Shown here piece by piece: positions 27,761-35,397 of a stretch of 64,000 bases of DNA. Origin of the DNA: a bacterium (lineage in GTDB: Bacteria; Auribacterota; JABMQX01); contig JAUYEE010000143.1 in NCBI GenBank assembly GCA_030691545.1, positions 1 to 64,000 of the forward strand, read 5' to 3'. A program made the position numbers and the translations under genes. Positions within the stretch are counted from its first letter, which is position 1, and every line of letters starts with the position of its first letter. The notes beneath the pieces were generated by a model. The model was not told the DNA's origin and made no database searches. It worked only from the letters and a program-made list of their open reading frames with translations.

Positions 27761-28017
27761 AGTTCAAGTTGTCCAAGCATGCGGAGAGCGAGTTACTGCT
27801 GCGCCGGATTCCACGCGAGCTGCTGGACGCCGTGCTGAACAACCCGCAGCAGGTCGTTCCCGAACGGGGCAACAAGAAAGCGTACCAGTCGCAATTGGAC
27901 TTTGGCGGTGGTAGAATATTTCTGCTGCGGGCGATTGTGGACGACACCCCAAACCCGGCCATGGTCGTGACCGTGTATCGCATCATCAAGATCAGCAAAT
28001 ACTGGAGACAACCATGA
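27757..28017 (+). CDS. DUF4258-type toxin-like protein
   Basis: 86 aa. KLSKHAESELLLRRIPRELLDAVLNNPQQVVPE followed by a GRIFLLRAIVD and VVTVYRI strand pair is the DUF4258 fold, related to BrnT/RelE-like RNase toxins. The histidine and arginines of the first helix are in place. It overlaps DUF2283 by four bases (ATGA), a combination repeatedly seen as a putative toxin-antitoxin pair; toxicity is inferred. Confidence 0.82.
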   Translation: MKFKLSKHAESELLLRRIPRELLDAVLNNPQQVVPERGNKKAYQSQLDFGGGRIFLLRAIVDDTPNPAMVVTVYRIIKISKYWRQP

Positions 28018-28274
28018 AAGTAACCTACGACCCTGAAGTGGATGTGCTGCGCATCCTGTTCAGCAGCGCCCCGATCGAGGAGAGCGACGAAGACAAGCCC
28101 GGTGTCATTCTCGACTACGACAAAGACGGCAACGTGGTGGGCATGGAGATTCTTGATGCGTCCGAGCGGATGGAGAACCCGCAGGTGATGGAATACGCAA
28201 TCGCCTCGGAAGGTCGCGCCCGGCCGGCCACAACCGGGGTTCGTGAGAAGCCCGCGAAAGAATACGGTTCGTGA
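28014..28274 (+). CDS. DUF2283 protein, putative antitoxin of the DUF4258 pair
   Basis: 86 aa. MKVTYDPEVDVLRILFS, then PGVILDYDKDGNVVGMEILDASERM is the full DUF2283 motif. The last 25 residues (KPAKEY and an Arg/Ala-rich segment) overlap another reading frame that begins at 28243, so the C-terminus may have been altered when the methyltransferase tail was joined on. Start is the ATG overlapping the DUF4258 stop. Confidence 0.82.
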   Translation: MKVTYDPEVDVLRILFSSAPIEESDEDKPGVILDYDKDGNVVGMEILDASERMENPQVMEYAIASEGRARPATTGVREKPAKEYGS

Positions 28275-28401
28275 ACTCGCGGCGAAGTGGCGTGATGCCG
28301 GGGCGGACACGACGGCGCTTAAGCGGGAGATTGACCGGCTGGTCTATGAGCTCTACGGCCTGACGGATGAGGAGATTGCTATTGTCGAGGAGAAAGCATG
28401 A
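28243..28401 (+). pseudogene. stranded methyltransferase C-terminal tail, copy 2
   Basis: A GTG at 28243 opens a 52-codon frame ending LKREIDRLVYELYGLT-D-EEIAIVEEKA; only the last 28 residues are family-like. The stop overlaps the ATG of the AAA ATPase (ATGA). It shares the stretch GCGGACACGACGG with copy 3, so 2 and 3 come from the same source gene. Confidence 0.6.
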
Positions 28402-29642
28402 ACATTGAAACGCTGAAATTGGAGAGAGTCGGTCAAATTGCATGCGCCGACGTCACCTTTGGCGACCTGACCGTGCTGGTCGGCCCGCAAGCCACGGGGA
28501 AGAGCGTCTTCCTGCAGTTTCTGAAGTTGGCGCTTGACACGGGATACGTCCACGACCAACTCCGGAAGCACGGTATAGAATGGAGCCGGACTCCGGCGGA
28601 CTTCCTGGATGTGTACCTTGGCGAAGGCATGGGGGGGGTGTGGAAAGGAGACGGCGCAGCGAACGGCATAGCGGTCAACGCCGCGAAAGAAGAAGCCGCC
28701 GCACCACCTGATGGGAAAGAAGGCAAGGCGCCGAGCGCCATAGCGGTCAACGGGCAACAGGCTGACATGGCGCACTTCGTGAGGCCACACCGTCGCGCGC
28801 GCGCGCGGAAAGCGTTGGCGTTCTATATACCCGCGCAACGGGTGCTTTCGCTGGCTAACGGTTGGCCGCGGCCGTTCCAAGGGTTCGCCAGCGAGGATCC
28901 GTTTAGTGTGCGCGACTTCAGCGAGACGTTTCGCCTGCTGATGGAACAAGAGTTCAACAGAAGCGAAGATCTCTTTCCGAAGACCAACCGTCTCAAGCGG
29001 GAATACCGCGACCTTCTCTCCAGGCACGTGTTTGGCGGGTTCGGGCTGCACGTGGATCGCCACGGCGCACAGAAACGGCTCGTGCTCAAGCAGCAGCCTT
29101 CGAGCAAGGCCATCCCGTTTATGGCGTGGTCGGCGGGACAACGCGAGTTTGTGCCGTTGCTCATGGGCTTGTACTGGTTGATGCCAGGGGCCAAGACCCC
29201 GCGCAGAGGCGACATAAGGTGGGTCGTGATCGAGGAAATGGAAATGGGACTTCATCCCTGCGCGATCTCTGTCGTTCTCTTGCTCGTCCTGGAACTGCTG
29301 TGGAGAGGATATCGGGTCTGCCTTTCTACTCATTCTCCGCATGTCCTCGATGTCGTGTGGGCGCTTCGCGTAATCAAGGAGCGTGGCGCCGATCCGAATC
29401 GCCTGCTGGAGGTGTTCGACGTCAGGAAAACCGACCCCATGAAGGACGTGGCATCAGCCGTGATCAAGAAGTCCGCCAAGGTGTACTACTTCGACCCGAA
29501 CGGGCAGACACAGGACATCTCCAATCTTGATCCTGGTTCGCAAGACGCGCAGGAGGCGGGATGGGGCGGTTTGAGCGGGTTCAGCGGACGAGTGGCGGAC
29601 ATTGTGGCGGACGTGGTCAATGCATCCGCGCAACAGCAGTAA
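28398..29642 (+). CDS. AAA family ATPase (AAA15/OLD-like), candidate defence protein
   Basis: 414 aa. Walker A GPQATGKS at 29-36 within a GDLTVLVG start typical of AAA15/ABC-type ATPases; Walker B VVIEE at 276-280 followed by MEMGLHP, then LSTHSPHVLDVVWAL as the switch histidine region. The residues from about 90 to 120 are a low-complexity Ala/Pro/Lys insertion with an internal 14-base repeat (CATAGCGGTCAACG at 28667 and 28739), unlike the rest. No TOPRIM domain is visible in it or its partner, which argues against OLD or PARIS. Followed by a 154-aa gene nine bases on. Confidence 0.85.
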   Translation: MNIETLKLERVGQIACADVTFGDLTVLVGPQATGKSVFLQFLKLALDTGYVHDQLRKHGIEWSRTPADFLDVYLGEGMGGVWKGDGAANGIAVNAAKEEAAAPPDGKEGKAPSAIAVNGQQADMAHFVRPHRRARARKALAFYIPAQRVLSLANGWPRPFQGFASEDPFSVRDFSETFRLLMEQEFNRSEDLFPKTNRLKREYRDLLSRHVFGGFGLHVDRHGAQKRLVLKQQPSSKAIPFMAWSAGQREFVPLLMGLYWLMPGAKTPRRGDIRWVVIEEMEMGLHPCAISVVLLLVLELLWRGYRVCLSTHSPHVLDVVWALRVIKERGADPNRLLEVFDVRKTDPMKDVASAVIKKSAKVYYFDPNGQTQDISNLDPGSQDAQEAGWGGLSGFSGRVADIVADVVNASAQQQ

Positions 29643-29651
29643 GGGGTGACC

Positions 29652-30116
29652 ATGACTTTTCAGAACGCGGTTGAGGCGGTGAACGACCTGTCGGGCGCGT
29701 ATTCCCCGGGGTTGCGGGCTTTGCGTGAGGGCGACAGAAACCGGATTCGCTGTGCCAATACGCGGCGCCTTTCCGGCAGTGTAGACCTGGACGAAGCTCT
29801 GCGAAGGAGTCATCCCAATGATCCACTGTGGGACTATGGAATTGGGTGGACGACGGGGGCGTCCCATCAAGCGATCTGGGTAGAAGTGCATCCGGCGAGT
29901 TCAGGGCATGTTGCTGACGTCGTGAAAAAGGTCACGTGGCTGAAGGAATGGCTCAAGGAAAGGGCCACGCCGCTGCTGGACATAACACGAGAGAATAAGG
30001 GGTACGTGTGGCTGGCGAGTGGGGGCGTCTCGTTGCAGAGGGGATCAAGGCAAGCGAGACAGTTAGTCATGGCGGGTGTTTCTTTTCCGGTCGAAGGACT
30101 GCTCCTCGGGTCGTAA
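29652..30116 (+). CDS. 154-aa partner of the AAA ATPase, unknown family
   Basis: 154 aa from the ATG at 29652 (AAGGGG upstream); a GTG two codons earlier is possible. Family not recognised. There is a central DYGIGWTTGASHQAIWVEVHPASSGH segment and a C-terminal YVWLASGGVSL followed by SRQARQLVMAGVSFPVE. The shape (one alpha/beta domain, no signal peptide) and tight coupling suggest an effector or nuclease partner of the ATPase. The histidines in SHQAIWVEVHP could be functional, but that is only a guess. Confidence 0.72.
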   Translation: MTFQNAVEAVNDLSGAYSPGLRALREGDRNRIRCANTRRLSGSVDLDEALRRSHPNDPLWDYGIGWTTGASHQAIWVEVHPASSGHVADVVKKVTWLKEWLKERATPLLDITRENKGYVWLASGGVSLQRGSRQARQLVMAGVSFPVEGLLLGS

Positions 30117-30169
30117 TCATATTTGGACCCAGATTCCAGATCACCAACCTGATCACCGCGGACACGACG

Positions 30170-30259
30170 GAGTGGGAGCGGGAGATTGACCAGTTGGTCT
30201 ATGAGCTGTACGGGCTGACGGAGGACGAAATCGCCATCGTCGAGGACAAGGCCCCTTGA
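30170..30259 (+). pseudogene. stranded methyltransferase C-terminal tail, copy 3
   Basis: Last 30 codons before the stop at 30259: EWEREIDQLVYELYGLT-E-DEIAIVEDKAP. Upstream the frame is open for about 50 codons but has no family resemblance. It follows the AAA/partner operon by some 50 bases; copies 1 and 2 directly precede a gene in the same way. The spacer 30260-30587 then holds only the cassette repeat and promoter. Confidence 0.55.
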
Positions 30260-30305
30260 GCAGCGTGCGTCCCTCCGCGCATCTCCCGAGCCGGTAACAT
30301 GCGCC

Positions 30306-30343
30306 CAAGCTATCGGCTGGCGGCCGGTCACATCGCGCTTGAC
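30306..30343. repeat. cassette repeat copy 1
   Basis: 38 bases identical to 31313-31350. The first 19, CAAGCTATCGGCTGGCGGC, also occur at 32135-32153, where they form the 3' end of the TPR gene. The three copies bracket two TA pairs. Confidence 0.85.
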
Positions 30344-30366
30344 ATGGCGATAGGGTGCGTCATAAT
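30339..30366 (+). promoter_or_regulatory. sigma-70 type promoter for the antitoxin/doc pair
   Basis: TTGACA at 30339-30344, 16-base spacer, CATAAT at 30361-30366. The -35 box is the end of the 38-base repeat. The antitoxin gene starts at 30588 (or 30618), leaving a long leader of about 215 bases. Same architecture at 31346 and 47225. Confidence 0.7.
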
Positions 30367-30587
30367 AACAGGCGGGCGGAACGATGCGGCGCTTTCCCAA
30401 TAAAGATGCTTTGGCAATGGCGGCAGCGAGGGCGTCATCGCCAATCGCTTTTCGAAACGGGAAACGGCCATCCTTCGGAGCGACAGCGGGCACTTACGCG
30501 AGTTCCCGATTTGCGTTTTATCTGGGAACCGTCTAAACGGAAGTTTTGTGCGTCCGTCTTGCGCATCAAGCACCAACGGAGGATGCC

Positions 30588-30815
30588 ATGCACAAGTACG
30601 TGCTGCAGGAGGTTCGCGTGACAAGAATCACTGTAGAGCTTGACGAAGAGAAGTCCAATTTGCTTCGGGAAAAAGCGCAGAGGTATGGACTGTCGGCGGA
30701 TCAGTTTGTGACCGCTTCCATTGAAGACTTGCTGGCGCAGCCAGACCCTGAGTTTGATGAAGCCACACGCAAAGTGCTTTCCAAGAACAAAGAACTTTAC
30801 AGGCGATTAGCCTGA
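30588..30815 (+). CDS. ribbon-helix-helix-like antitoxin paired with doc
   Basis: 75 aa from the ATG at 30588 (GGAGG upstream). A GTG at 30618 has an equally good AGGAGG and gives VTRITVELDEEKSNLLREKAQRYGLSADQF, where family homology begins, so the true start may be there. Ribbon-helix-helix proteins of this kind bind operator DNA as dimers and neutralise the toxin with the C-terminal tail (LSKNKELYRRLA). The stop shares one base with the doc start. Confidence 0.8.
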   Translation: MHKYVLQEVRVTRITVELDEEKSNLLREKAQRYGLSADQFVTASIEDLLAQPDPEFDEATRKVLSKNKELYRRLA

Positions 30816-31197
30816 TGCGCTATCTCTCGCTCGTTGAGATCCTCGAACTCCATGAACGCATCATCTCGACTACTGGAGATGCGGGGGTATTCGAGATTTG
30901 GGAGCACCCGAATCTGCTGTCAGTCAACCTCACCTGACCTTCGAGCAAACTGATCTTTGCCCTGACGCGGTTACCAAGGCGACCGCGCTCTGCTTTTCTC
31001 TTGTAATGAATCATCCCTTTGTTGATGGGAACAAGAGGGTGGCCCACGCAGCGATGGATGTTTTCTTGCTGCTCAACGGACTTGAACTCAAAGCTCCGCT
31101 TGATGGGCAAGAGCGACTCATGCTCGATCTTGCTGCGGGTAAACTGACCCGACAAGAGCTCACATCATGGTTAAAGAAACACGTAACTCCGGCATGA
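30815..31197 (+). pseudogene. doc: doc toxin with a single-base frameshift
   Basis: The first 25 codons (MRYLSLVEILELHERI, then GDAG) are a Doc start; after the G run at 30883-30887 the family continues one frame over as GIRDLGAPESAVSQPHLTF. A sixth G would restore one frame of about 126 codons. The rest is intact, including the Fic-type motif HPFVDGNKR. Doc phosphorylates elongation factor Tu and is held off by its antitoxin. Either the toxin was inactivated, or the G tract is an assembly error or a slippery site. Confidence 0.8.
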
Positions 31198-31312
31198 AGG
31201 GAAACGCGGCACCAAACCCTTTCGTTCTGCGAATCCTTCGTGTCCTTCGTGTTCTTCGTGGTGGGAGAAAGGGTGTCCCAAAACTCTGGCGGGGAAGGTG
31301 ACACCTCTGGGA

Positions 31313-31350
31313 CAAGCTATCGGCTGGCGGCCGGTCACATCGCGCTTGAC
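31313..31350. repeat. cassette repeat copy 2
   Basis: Same 38 bases as 30306-30343; GGA precedes it, as at 32132-32134, so copies 2 and 3 share 22 bases (31310-31331 and 32132-32153). It separates the doc pair from the DUF433 pair. Confidence 0.85.
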
Positions 31351-31373
31351 GCGGCTTCACGGTCGGGCATAAT
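31346..31373 (+). promoter_or_regulatory. sigma-70 type promoter for the DUF433/DUF5615 pair
   Basis: TTGACG at 31346-31351, 16-base spacer, CATAAT at 31368-31373, about 90 bases upstream of the DUF433 start. The -35 box again ends the cassette repeat. Confidence 0.7.
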
Positions 31374-31460
31374 GAAGAGGACGAAACTACCCAGACGGTT
31401 CCTGACAGAGAGTCGAGCGTGCGGGACTCAAGCTTTCACCGTCGGGCAATGAGGATAAAA

Positions 31461-31685
31461 ATGGACGTAAAATGGAAAGACCACATTGAGAGCGATCCAA
31501 ATATCCTGCGGGGCAAACCGCGTATCAAGGGCACCCGAATCCCCGTTAGTCTGATTCTCGGTTACCTCGCCGCCGGGCAAAATCCGGAGCAAATCATCGC
31601 CGAATTTCCAGACCTGAATCACGAGCAGATTGCTGCCTGCTTGGATTATGCGCGCGATCTGGCAGAATTCGAAGTGGCTGTGTGA
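31461..31685 (+). CDS. DUF433 antitoxin
   Basis: 74 aa from the ATG at 31461 (GAGG ten bases upstream); in-frame starts at 31419 and 31449 are less well placed. HIESDPNILRGKPRIKGTRIPVSLILGYLAAGQ and AACLDYARDLAEFE are the DUF433 signature, a winged helix of the VapB-like/ParD-linked type. Overlaps the next start (TGATG), which encodes its expected DUF5615 partner. Confidence 0.9.
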   Translation: MDVKWKDHIESDPNILRGKPRIKGTRIPVSLILGYLAAGQNPEQIIAEFPDLNHEQIAACLDYARDLAEFEVAV

Positions 31686-32053
31686 TGAGCCTGAGATTCT
31701 TTACGGACCATTGCGTCCCCAACTCTGTGATCCAGGCACTTCGAGATGCGGCGCATGATGTTCTTCTCCTGAAGGAACATGTTCCACGCGATTCCAATGA
31801 TGCCGTGGTCATCGCCAAGGCTCAGGAGCTGGATGCCATCCTGGTATCGTTAAACGGCGACTTTGCCGACATCACGACATACCCCCCGTCTCGCTACAAA
31901 GGAATCCTCTCGCTTCAGGTTCGGAATCACCCAGAGGTGATTCCATCCCTCATGCGACGGCTCATGGATTACTTGTCGGTTCACCCTGAAAGGCGCAGCT
32001 ACGAAGGCCGACTGTTTTTGGTAGAGGCACACCGAATTAGAATTCGGAAGTAG
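31685..32053 (+). CDS. DUF5615 PIN-like toxin
   Basis: 122 aa. RFFTDHCVPNSVIQALRDAAHDVLLL has the first PIN aspartate (TDHCVP), and later D and the SLNGDFADITTYP segment supply the other acidic residues, as in DUF5615/Mut7-C-like nucleases. Predicted RNase toxin neutralised by DUF433. The reading frame ends 80 bases before the TPR gene on the other strand. Confidence 0.88.
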   Translation: MSLRFFTDHCVPNSVIQALRDAAHDVLLLKEHVPRDSNDAVVIAKAQELDAILVSLNGDFADITTYPPSRYKGILSLQVRNHPEVIPSLMRRLMDYLSVHPERRSYEGRLFLVEAHRIRIRK

Positions 32054-32134
32054 CGATTGTCGAAGGTAAACGAATTTCGGTGATAGCCGAACGATAGCAT
32101 GGGGGCGATGCCGAGGAAGGTGAGAACGCTCGGA

Positions 32135-32153
32135 CAAGCTATCGGCTGGCGGC
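32135..32153. repeat. cassette repeat copy 3, at the 3' end of the TPR gene
   Basis: CAAGCTATCGGCTGGCGGC. It contains the TPR stop codon (complement of CTA, 32139-32141) and its last four codons. This makes it the likely original sequence from which the other two copies were derived. Confidence 0.8.
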
Positions 32154-33170
32154 TTTGATCATCTCGTCAATCTTCATGAGGAAGAATCGGTATTCCTGGT
32201 TTTTGGGGCGGAGTTTCACGGCGGTGAGGGCGTCCTTCCGCGCTTTGTCAAGCTTCTCCAAACCAATGTAGGCTCTTGCGCGGTGGAGGTAGTTGGCGAC
32301 GTCGCCGGGATCGAGGCGGATCGCTTCGGAGAAATCAATCTCCATTCGCGGGTAGTCCTTTATCTTCTCGTAGGCCAGCCCCCGCGTGACAAACGCGGGA
32401 ACGAGGTACGGGGCGATCAGGAGAGTCCGCCCCGCGTCGTCAATTGCCTCTTTGGTTTTTCCCTGGGCGAGGTGAACCTCGGCTCGCCCCTCGAAGGCTT
32501 CGGGATTGTATGGATACAGCTCGAGGGCTTTTGAAAACGATTTCATCGCGGCATCGAGTTTCTTGAGGCTCAACTGCGAGCGTCCGAGCGCCTCGAAGGC
32601 ATGTGGGTTTTCAGCGTCGAGCTTTGTCACTTCAAGAAAATCCCGCTCGGCGCCGGCATAGTCGGCGATTTTCTGGCGACATTTTCCGCGGCCCATGTGA
32701 GCCTCGGCTGACGGCGAAGGCAATGAGAGGGCTTGCGTATAGTCGGCAACGGCGGAATGATACTTCTCTAACTTCTCATAGACCCCTGCCCGGCCGAGGT
32801 AGGCTTCCTGGCTCTTTGGGTCAACCTCTGTAGCTTTGTCGTAATCGGCGAGGGCATCCTTGAAAAGCCGCATCCGCGCCGCTAACGCCGCCCGCCGCAC
32901 GTACGCCGGCGCATTGCGGTTGTCTTTGTCAATAGCGAGAGAGTAATCGCGCAGTGCGTCGGTGAAACGGCGCATACTTTCGAAGACGAGGCCACGCTGG
33001 ACATAGGGCTCTGGGCTGCGAGGGTTGCTCGCGATGAGCTTGTCGGCTTCACGAAGCCTGTCATCATCGGTGTTGTGGTATCGCGTAGCCCCATGCACGT
33101 CGGCTGGTAACCACGTTAGCGCGCAGAGCGCGAGCAGAAGACAAATCGCGAAGTGTCGTTTCGTTTTCAT
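32139..33170 (-). CDS. exported TPR protein
   Basis: 343 aa. Signal peptide of about 27 residues (FAICLLLALCALTWLPADVHG), then eight or so tetratricopeptide repeats (for example ADYDKATEVDPKSQEAYLGRAGVYEKLEKYHSAVADY). TPRs are protein-protein scaffolds; the partner is unknown. Its 3' end carries the direct repeat that brackets the TA cassettes. It is transcribed away from deoC's end, 66 bases downstream of it. Confidence 0.88.
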   Translation of the reverse strand: MKTKRHFAICLLLALCALTWLPADVHGATRYHNTDDDRLREADKLIASNPRSPEPYVQRGLVFESMRRFTDALRDYSLAIDKDNRNAPAYVRRAALAARMRLFKDALADYDKATEVDPKSQEAYLGRAGVYEKLEKYHSAVADYTQALSLPSPSAEAHMGRGKCRQKIADYAGAERDFLEVTKLDAENPHAFEALGRSQLSLKKLDAAMKSFSKALELYPYNPEAFEGRAEVHLAQGKTKEAIDDAGRTLLIAPYLVPAFVTRGLAYEKIKDYPRMEIDFSEAIRLDPGDVANYLHRARAYIGLEKLDKARKDALTAVKLRPKNQEYRFFLMKIDEMIKAASR

Positions 33171-33236
33171 GAGCGATGCTCCATTGACTCACCCTCATGC
33201 GACAGGAACAAGATCGGCGCGCAACCCCAAAAGAGT

Positions 33237-33941
33237 TCAGACACGCGGTCTCTCAGGATGTTCCCCCAGAGTTGCTTTGAGTTCGTCCAAGATTTGCGCC
33301 GTTGCTGTGGCCCCAAATCGAGTGCAGCCGAGTTCCCGGACGCGAAGCGCTCGCCCCAACGAGCGGATGCCGCCCGCAGCTTTAATCTGAACCGTCGGAG
33401 GGCAATGCTTTCGCATCAGCATAATGTCCTCGTCCGTGGCGCCGGATGTACCGAAACCCGTTGACGTTTTCACGAAGGCGACGGCGAGGTCCGAGCAAAT
33501 CTCGCACAGCTCAATCTTGTGAGGGTCCTGGAGATAGCAGTTCTCGAAGATGACCTTCACAATGGCGCCGTGGTCCGAGGCGACTTCCTGCACGGCGGCG
33601 ATGTCCGCTTTCACGTTGTCCCAGTCCTCGCTGAGCACTTTGCCGATGTTGACCACCATGTCGAGTTCGACGGCTCCATTGCGGCAGGCATCGAGAGCTT
33701 CTTGCCGTTTCGTCTCCGTGGCGTGCCCGCCGTGGGGGAAGCCAATGACTGTGCCGACACGAACCTCGCTTCCCTTCAGCAACTCCCTCGCGCGCGAGAC
33801 GAAACAGGGCTTCACACAGACGCTGGCGACCTTCAGCCGCCGCGCCAGAAGGCATCCTTCCTCCATCTGCGCGTCTGTCAATGTGGGATGAAGCAGCGAA
33901 TGGTCAATCATCCCCGCAATGTCTTCATACCGTGCGTTCAC
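33237..33941 (-). CDS. deoC: deoxyribose-phosphate aldolase
   Basis: 234 aa, GTG start behind GGAGGTG. Reversible cleavage of 2-deoxyribose 5-phosphate into acetaldehyde and glyceraldehyde 3-phosphate in deoxynucleoside catabolism. D94 (VELDMVVNIG), the Schiff-base lysine K158 (VAFVKTSTGFG) and K187 (QIKAAGGIR) are in place. Confidence 0.96.
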   Translation of the reverse strand: MNARYEDIAGMIDHSLLHPTLTDAQMEEGCLLARRLKVASVCVKPCFVSRARELLKGSEVRVGTVIGFPHGGHATETKRQEALDACRNGAVELDMVVNIGKVLSEDWDNVKADIAAVQEVASDHGAIVKVIFENCYLQDPHKIELCEICSDLAVAFVKTSTGFGTSGATDEDIMLMRKHCPPTVQIKAAGGIRSLGRALRVRELGCTRFGATATAQILDELKATLGEHPERPRV

Positions 33942-34118
33942 TTTCTCTCACACCTCCGGAACCGATTCTCGACGACCTCCTATGCGGCAATGTGCTTCAA
34001 GGCACAACAGAAGTCTCCATGACTTCAGAGGAAATGTCAAGGGAAGGCAGGGAAAAGACAGGGCTTGGACCGTTACTATGTGTGGTCGCGCTTCGTTGAG
34101 AACTACGGCCGAAACGAA

Positions 34119-34143
34119 AAGGGCCGAGAGAATCTCGGCCCTT
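34119..34143 (-). terminator. intrinsic terminator
   Basis: 11-bp stem AAGGGCCGAGA / TCTCGGCCCTT with a three-base loop; on the minus strand it is followed by TTTTCGTTTC. It lies 23 bases after the stop of the gene at 34166-34630. Confidence 0.85.
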
Positions 34144-34165
34144 TCAGAGCAAAGGAGAGAGGGGA

Positions 34166-34630
34166 CTAAATGTCTTCCCAGTGAGCGGGCACCCACTCGA
34201 GTTCGCGTCGGAGCACCCTCTGGCCGGGATGCCAAACCTCCTGGTAATGGCCGCGCTGAACGAGGACTTCTCGCCAGAACCCACCGCGGGGAGTAGCAAC
34301 CCACACCCGGTCGTATGCCGGCGGAACCCAGAGGCGTTCTGTGTAGGCGGGGACCCACTCTTCTCGAACGACCTCGACTTGTCGTCCCTCGACCCAGACG
34401 CGTCTCGGAGCCTGCACGTAGATAACCCTTCGAGGATGAGGAGCAGGCGCGTACACCACGTGCTGCACAGGAGCGTGGTCGGAGACTACTTCGCTCAAAA
34501 TCGCCAACGCAGCCAACCCAGCCATGATTTTTCCTGCGGTCGCCCACTCCTTATCTCCCGCGTAGGAGCTTCGGAGAGGAACCGCGAGCATCGCTGCAAC
34601 CGACAGCCAAATGATTGTTTTCTTCATCAT
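34166..34630 (-). CDS. exported Trp/Tyr/Val-rich protein, unknown
   Basis: 154 aa from the ATG at 34630 (AAAGGAG upstream; an ATG nine bases earlier is also in frame). Signal peptide KKTIIWLSVAAMLAVPLRSSYA, a short hydrophobic stretch, then repeats of the type V-W-V-x(5-9)-V-x-(R/E)-E-W-V-P. Such YXWV-rich, Arg-rich tails occur in envelope-stress proteins of unknown role. It has its own terminator and about 260 bases of upstream spacer, in which I see no gene. Confidence 0.7.
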   Translation of the reverse strand: MMKKTIIWLSVAAMLAVPLRSSYAGDKEWATAGKIMAGLAALAILSEVVSDHAPVQHVVYAPAPHPRRVIYVQAPRRVWVEGRQVEVVREEWVPAYTERLWVPPAYDRVWVATPRGGFWREVLVQRGHYQEVWHPGQRVLRRELEWVPAHWEDI

Positions 34631-34902
34631 GTTGACCATCTCCTTTCTGTTTGGGGTTCTTCTCTCCGTTCGCTACATCAAGATAGACGTATGCCCCTGC
34701 TCCATTATTCGACGGGGGAGAAGAAAAACGCTCGTGTGGCTCCAGCGAGGATGGCGAGGGGAGCGGCGCCGCGGGGAAGATGGAGTGCGGACAACTACGG
34801 ATGGTCTGGACACCGAGCAACAATAGGACGGGACAAAAGAAAGCAGGACGGCGAGATGCGGTTGGTGAACCGAGCGCGGGGATGAGAAGGAACAGGAGGA
34901 TC

Positions 34903-35397
34903 TCAGCCGGTCGCCATGACGATGATGATGTACGCGGAGTCCTGCGTCTGGCCGATAATCACGATGCCCGGGGGGCCCTTTTTCCAGATGGAGTACACGG
35001 CGCCCGCCCGCTTCTTGCTCCCCTCGAAGACCGCGATGTCAAACTGCACGCGTTCTCCTTTCTCCCCGATGACGCTCTTGAGTTCGATGACCCCGGACAG
35101 ACTTTCGGCGACGGAGAACTTCTGGGGCCGACCGCCGGTCAGGTTGAATTGGTGGCCACGGACGTAATTGGCCTGCCGAAAGCCGTGGGCAAGCAGACTT
35201 TTTTCGGCGAAGGCGAGCCGTTTGTCAATGCCGCTGCCGGTGCGAGAGGCGCGGACGATGGTGAGCTGGAACTGAGCGGATTCCGCCGCGGAGACCTGAA
35301 ACGCTGCTGTGGCGACCACGAGGGCAAGGAAGATGCCGAGGGCCCACGGAAGGATGCGCGTCGCTCGACCTTTTCTGTATTTGGCGGTACGGAACAT
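34903..35397 (-). CDS. membrane-anchored protein downstream of the anti-sigma factor
   Basis: 164 aa from the ATG at 35397 (GAGGAG upstream), sharing a base with the anti-sigma stop (TGATG). One N-terminal membrane segment or signal (ILPWALGIFLALVVATAAFQVSA), then a beta-rich domain (FQLTIVRASRTGSGIDKRLA, VIELKSVIGEKGERVQFDIAVFEG, AYIIIVMATG). No family recognised. Its place as third gene of the sigma/anti-sigma operon suggests it senses or responds to the same signal. Confidence 0.72.
   Translation of the reverse strand: MFRTAKYRKGRATRILPWALGIFLALVVATAAFQVSAAESAQFQLTIVRASRTGSGIDKRLAFAEKSLLAHGFRQANYVRGHQFNLTGGRPQKFSVAESLSGVIELKSVIGEKGERVQFDIAVFEGSKKRAGAVYSIWKKGPPGIVIIGQTQDSAYIIIVMATG

Noticed and set aside
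28398..30116. PARIS or Gabija defence system
   Set aside because: ATPase type is similar, but no DUF4435/TOPRIM or UvrD-like partner is present.
30260..32134. Classical integron attC sites bounding the TA pairs
   Set aside because: The repeats lack the RYYYAAC/GTTRRRY pair and attC-like imperfect stem; direct repeat of a gene end explains them better.
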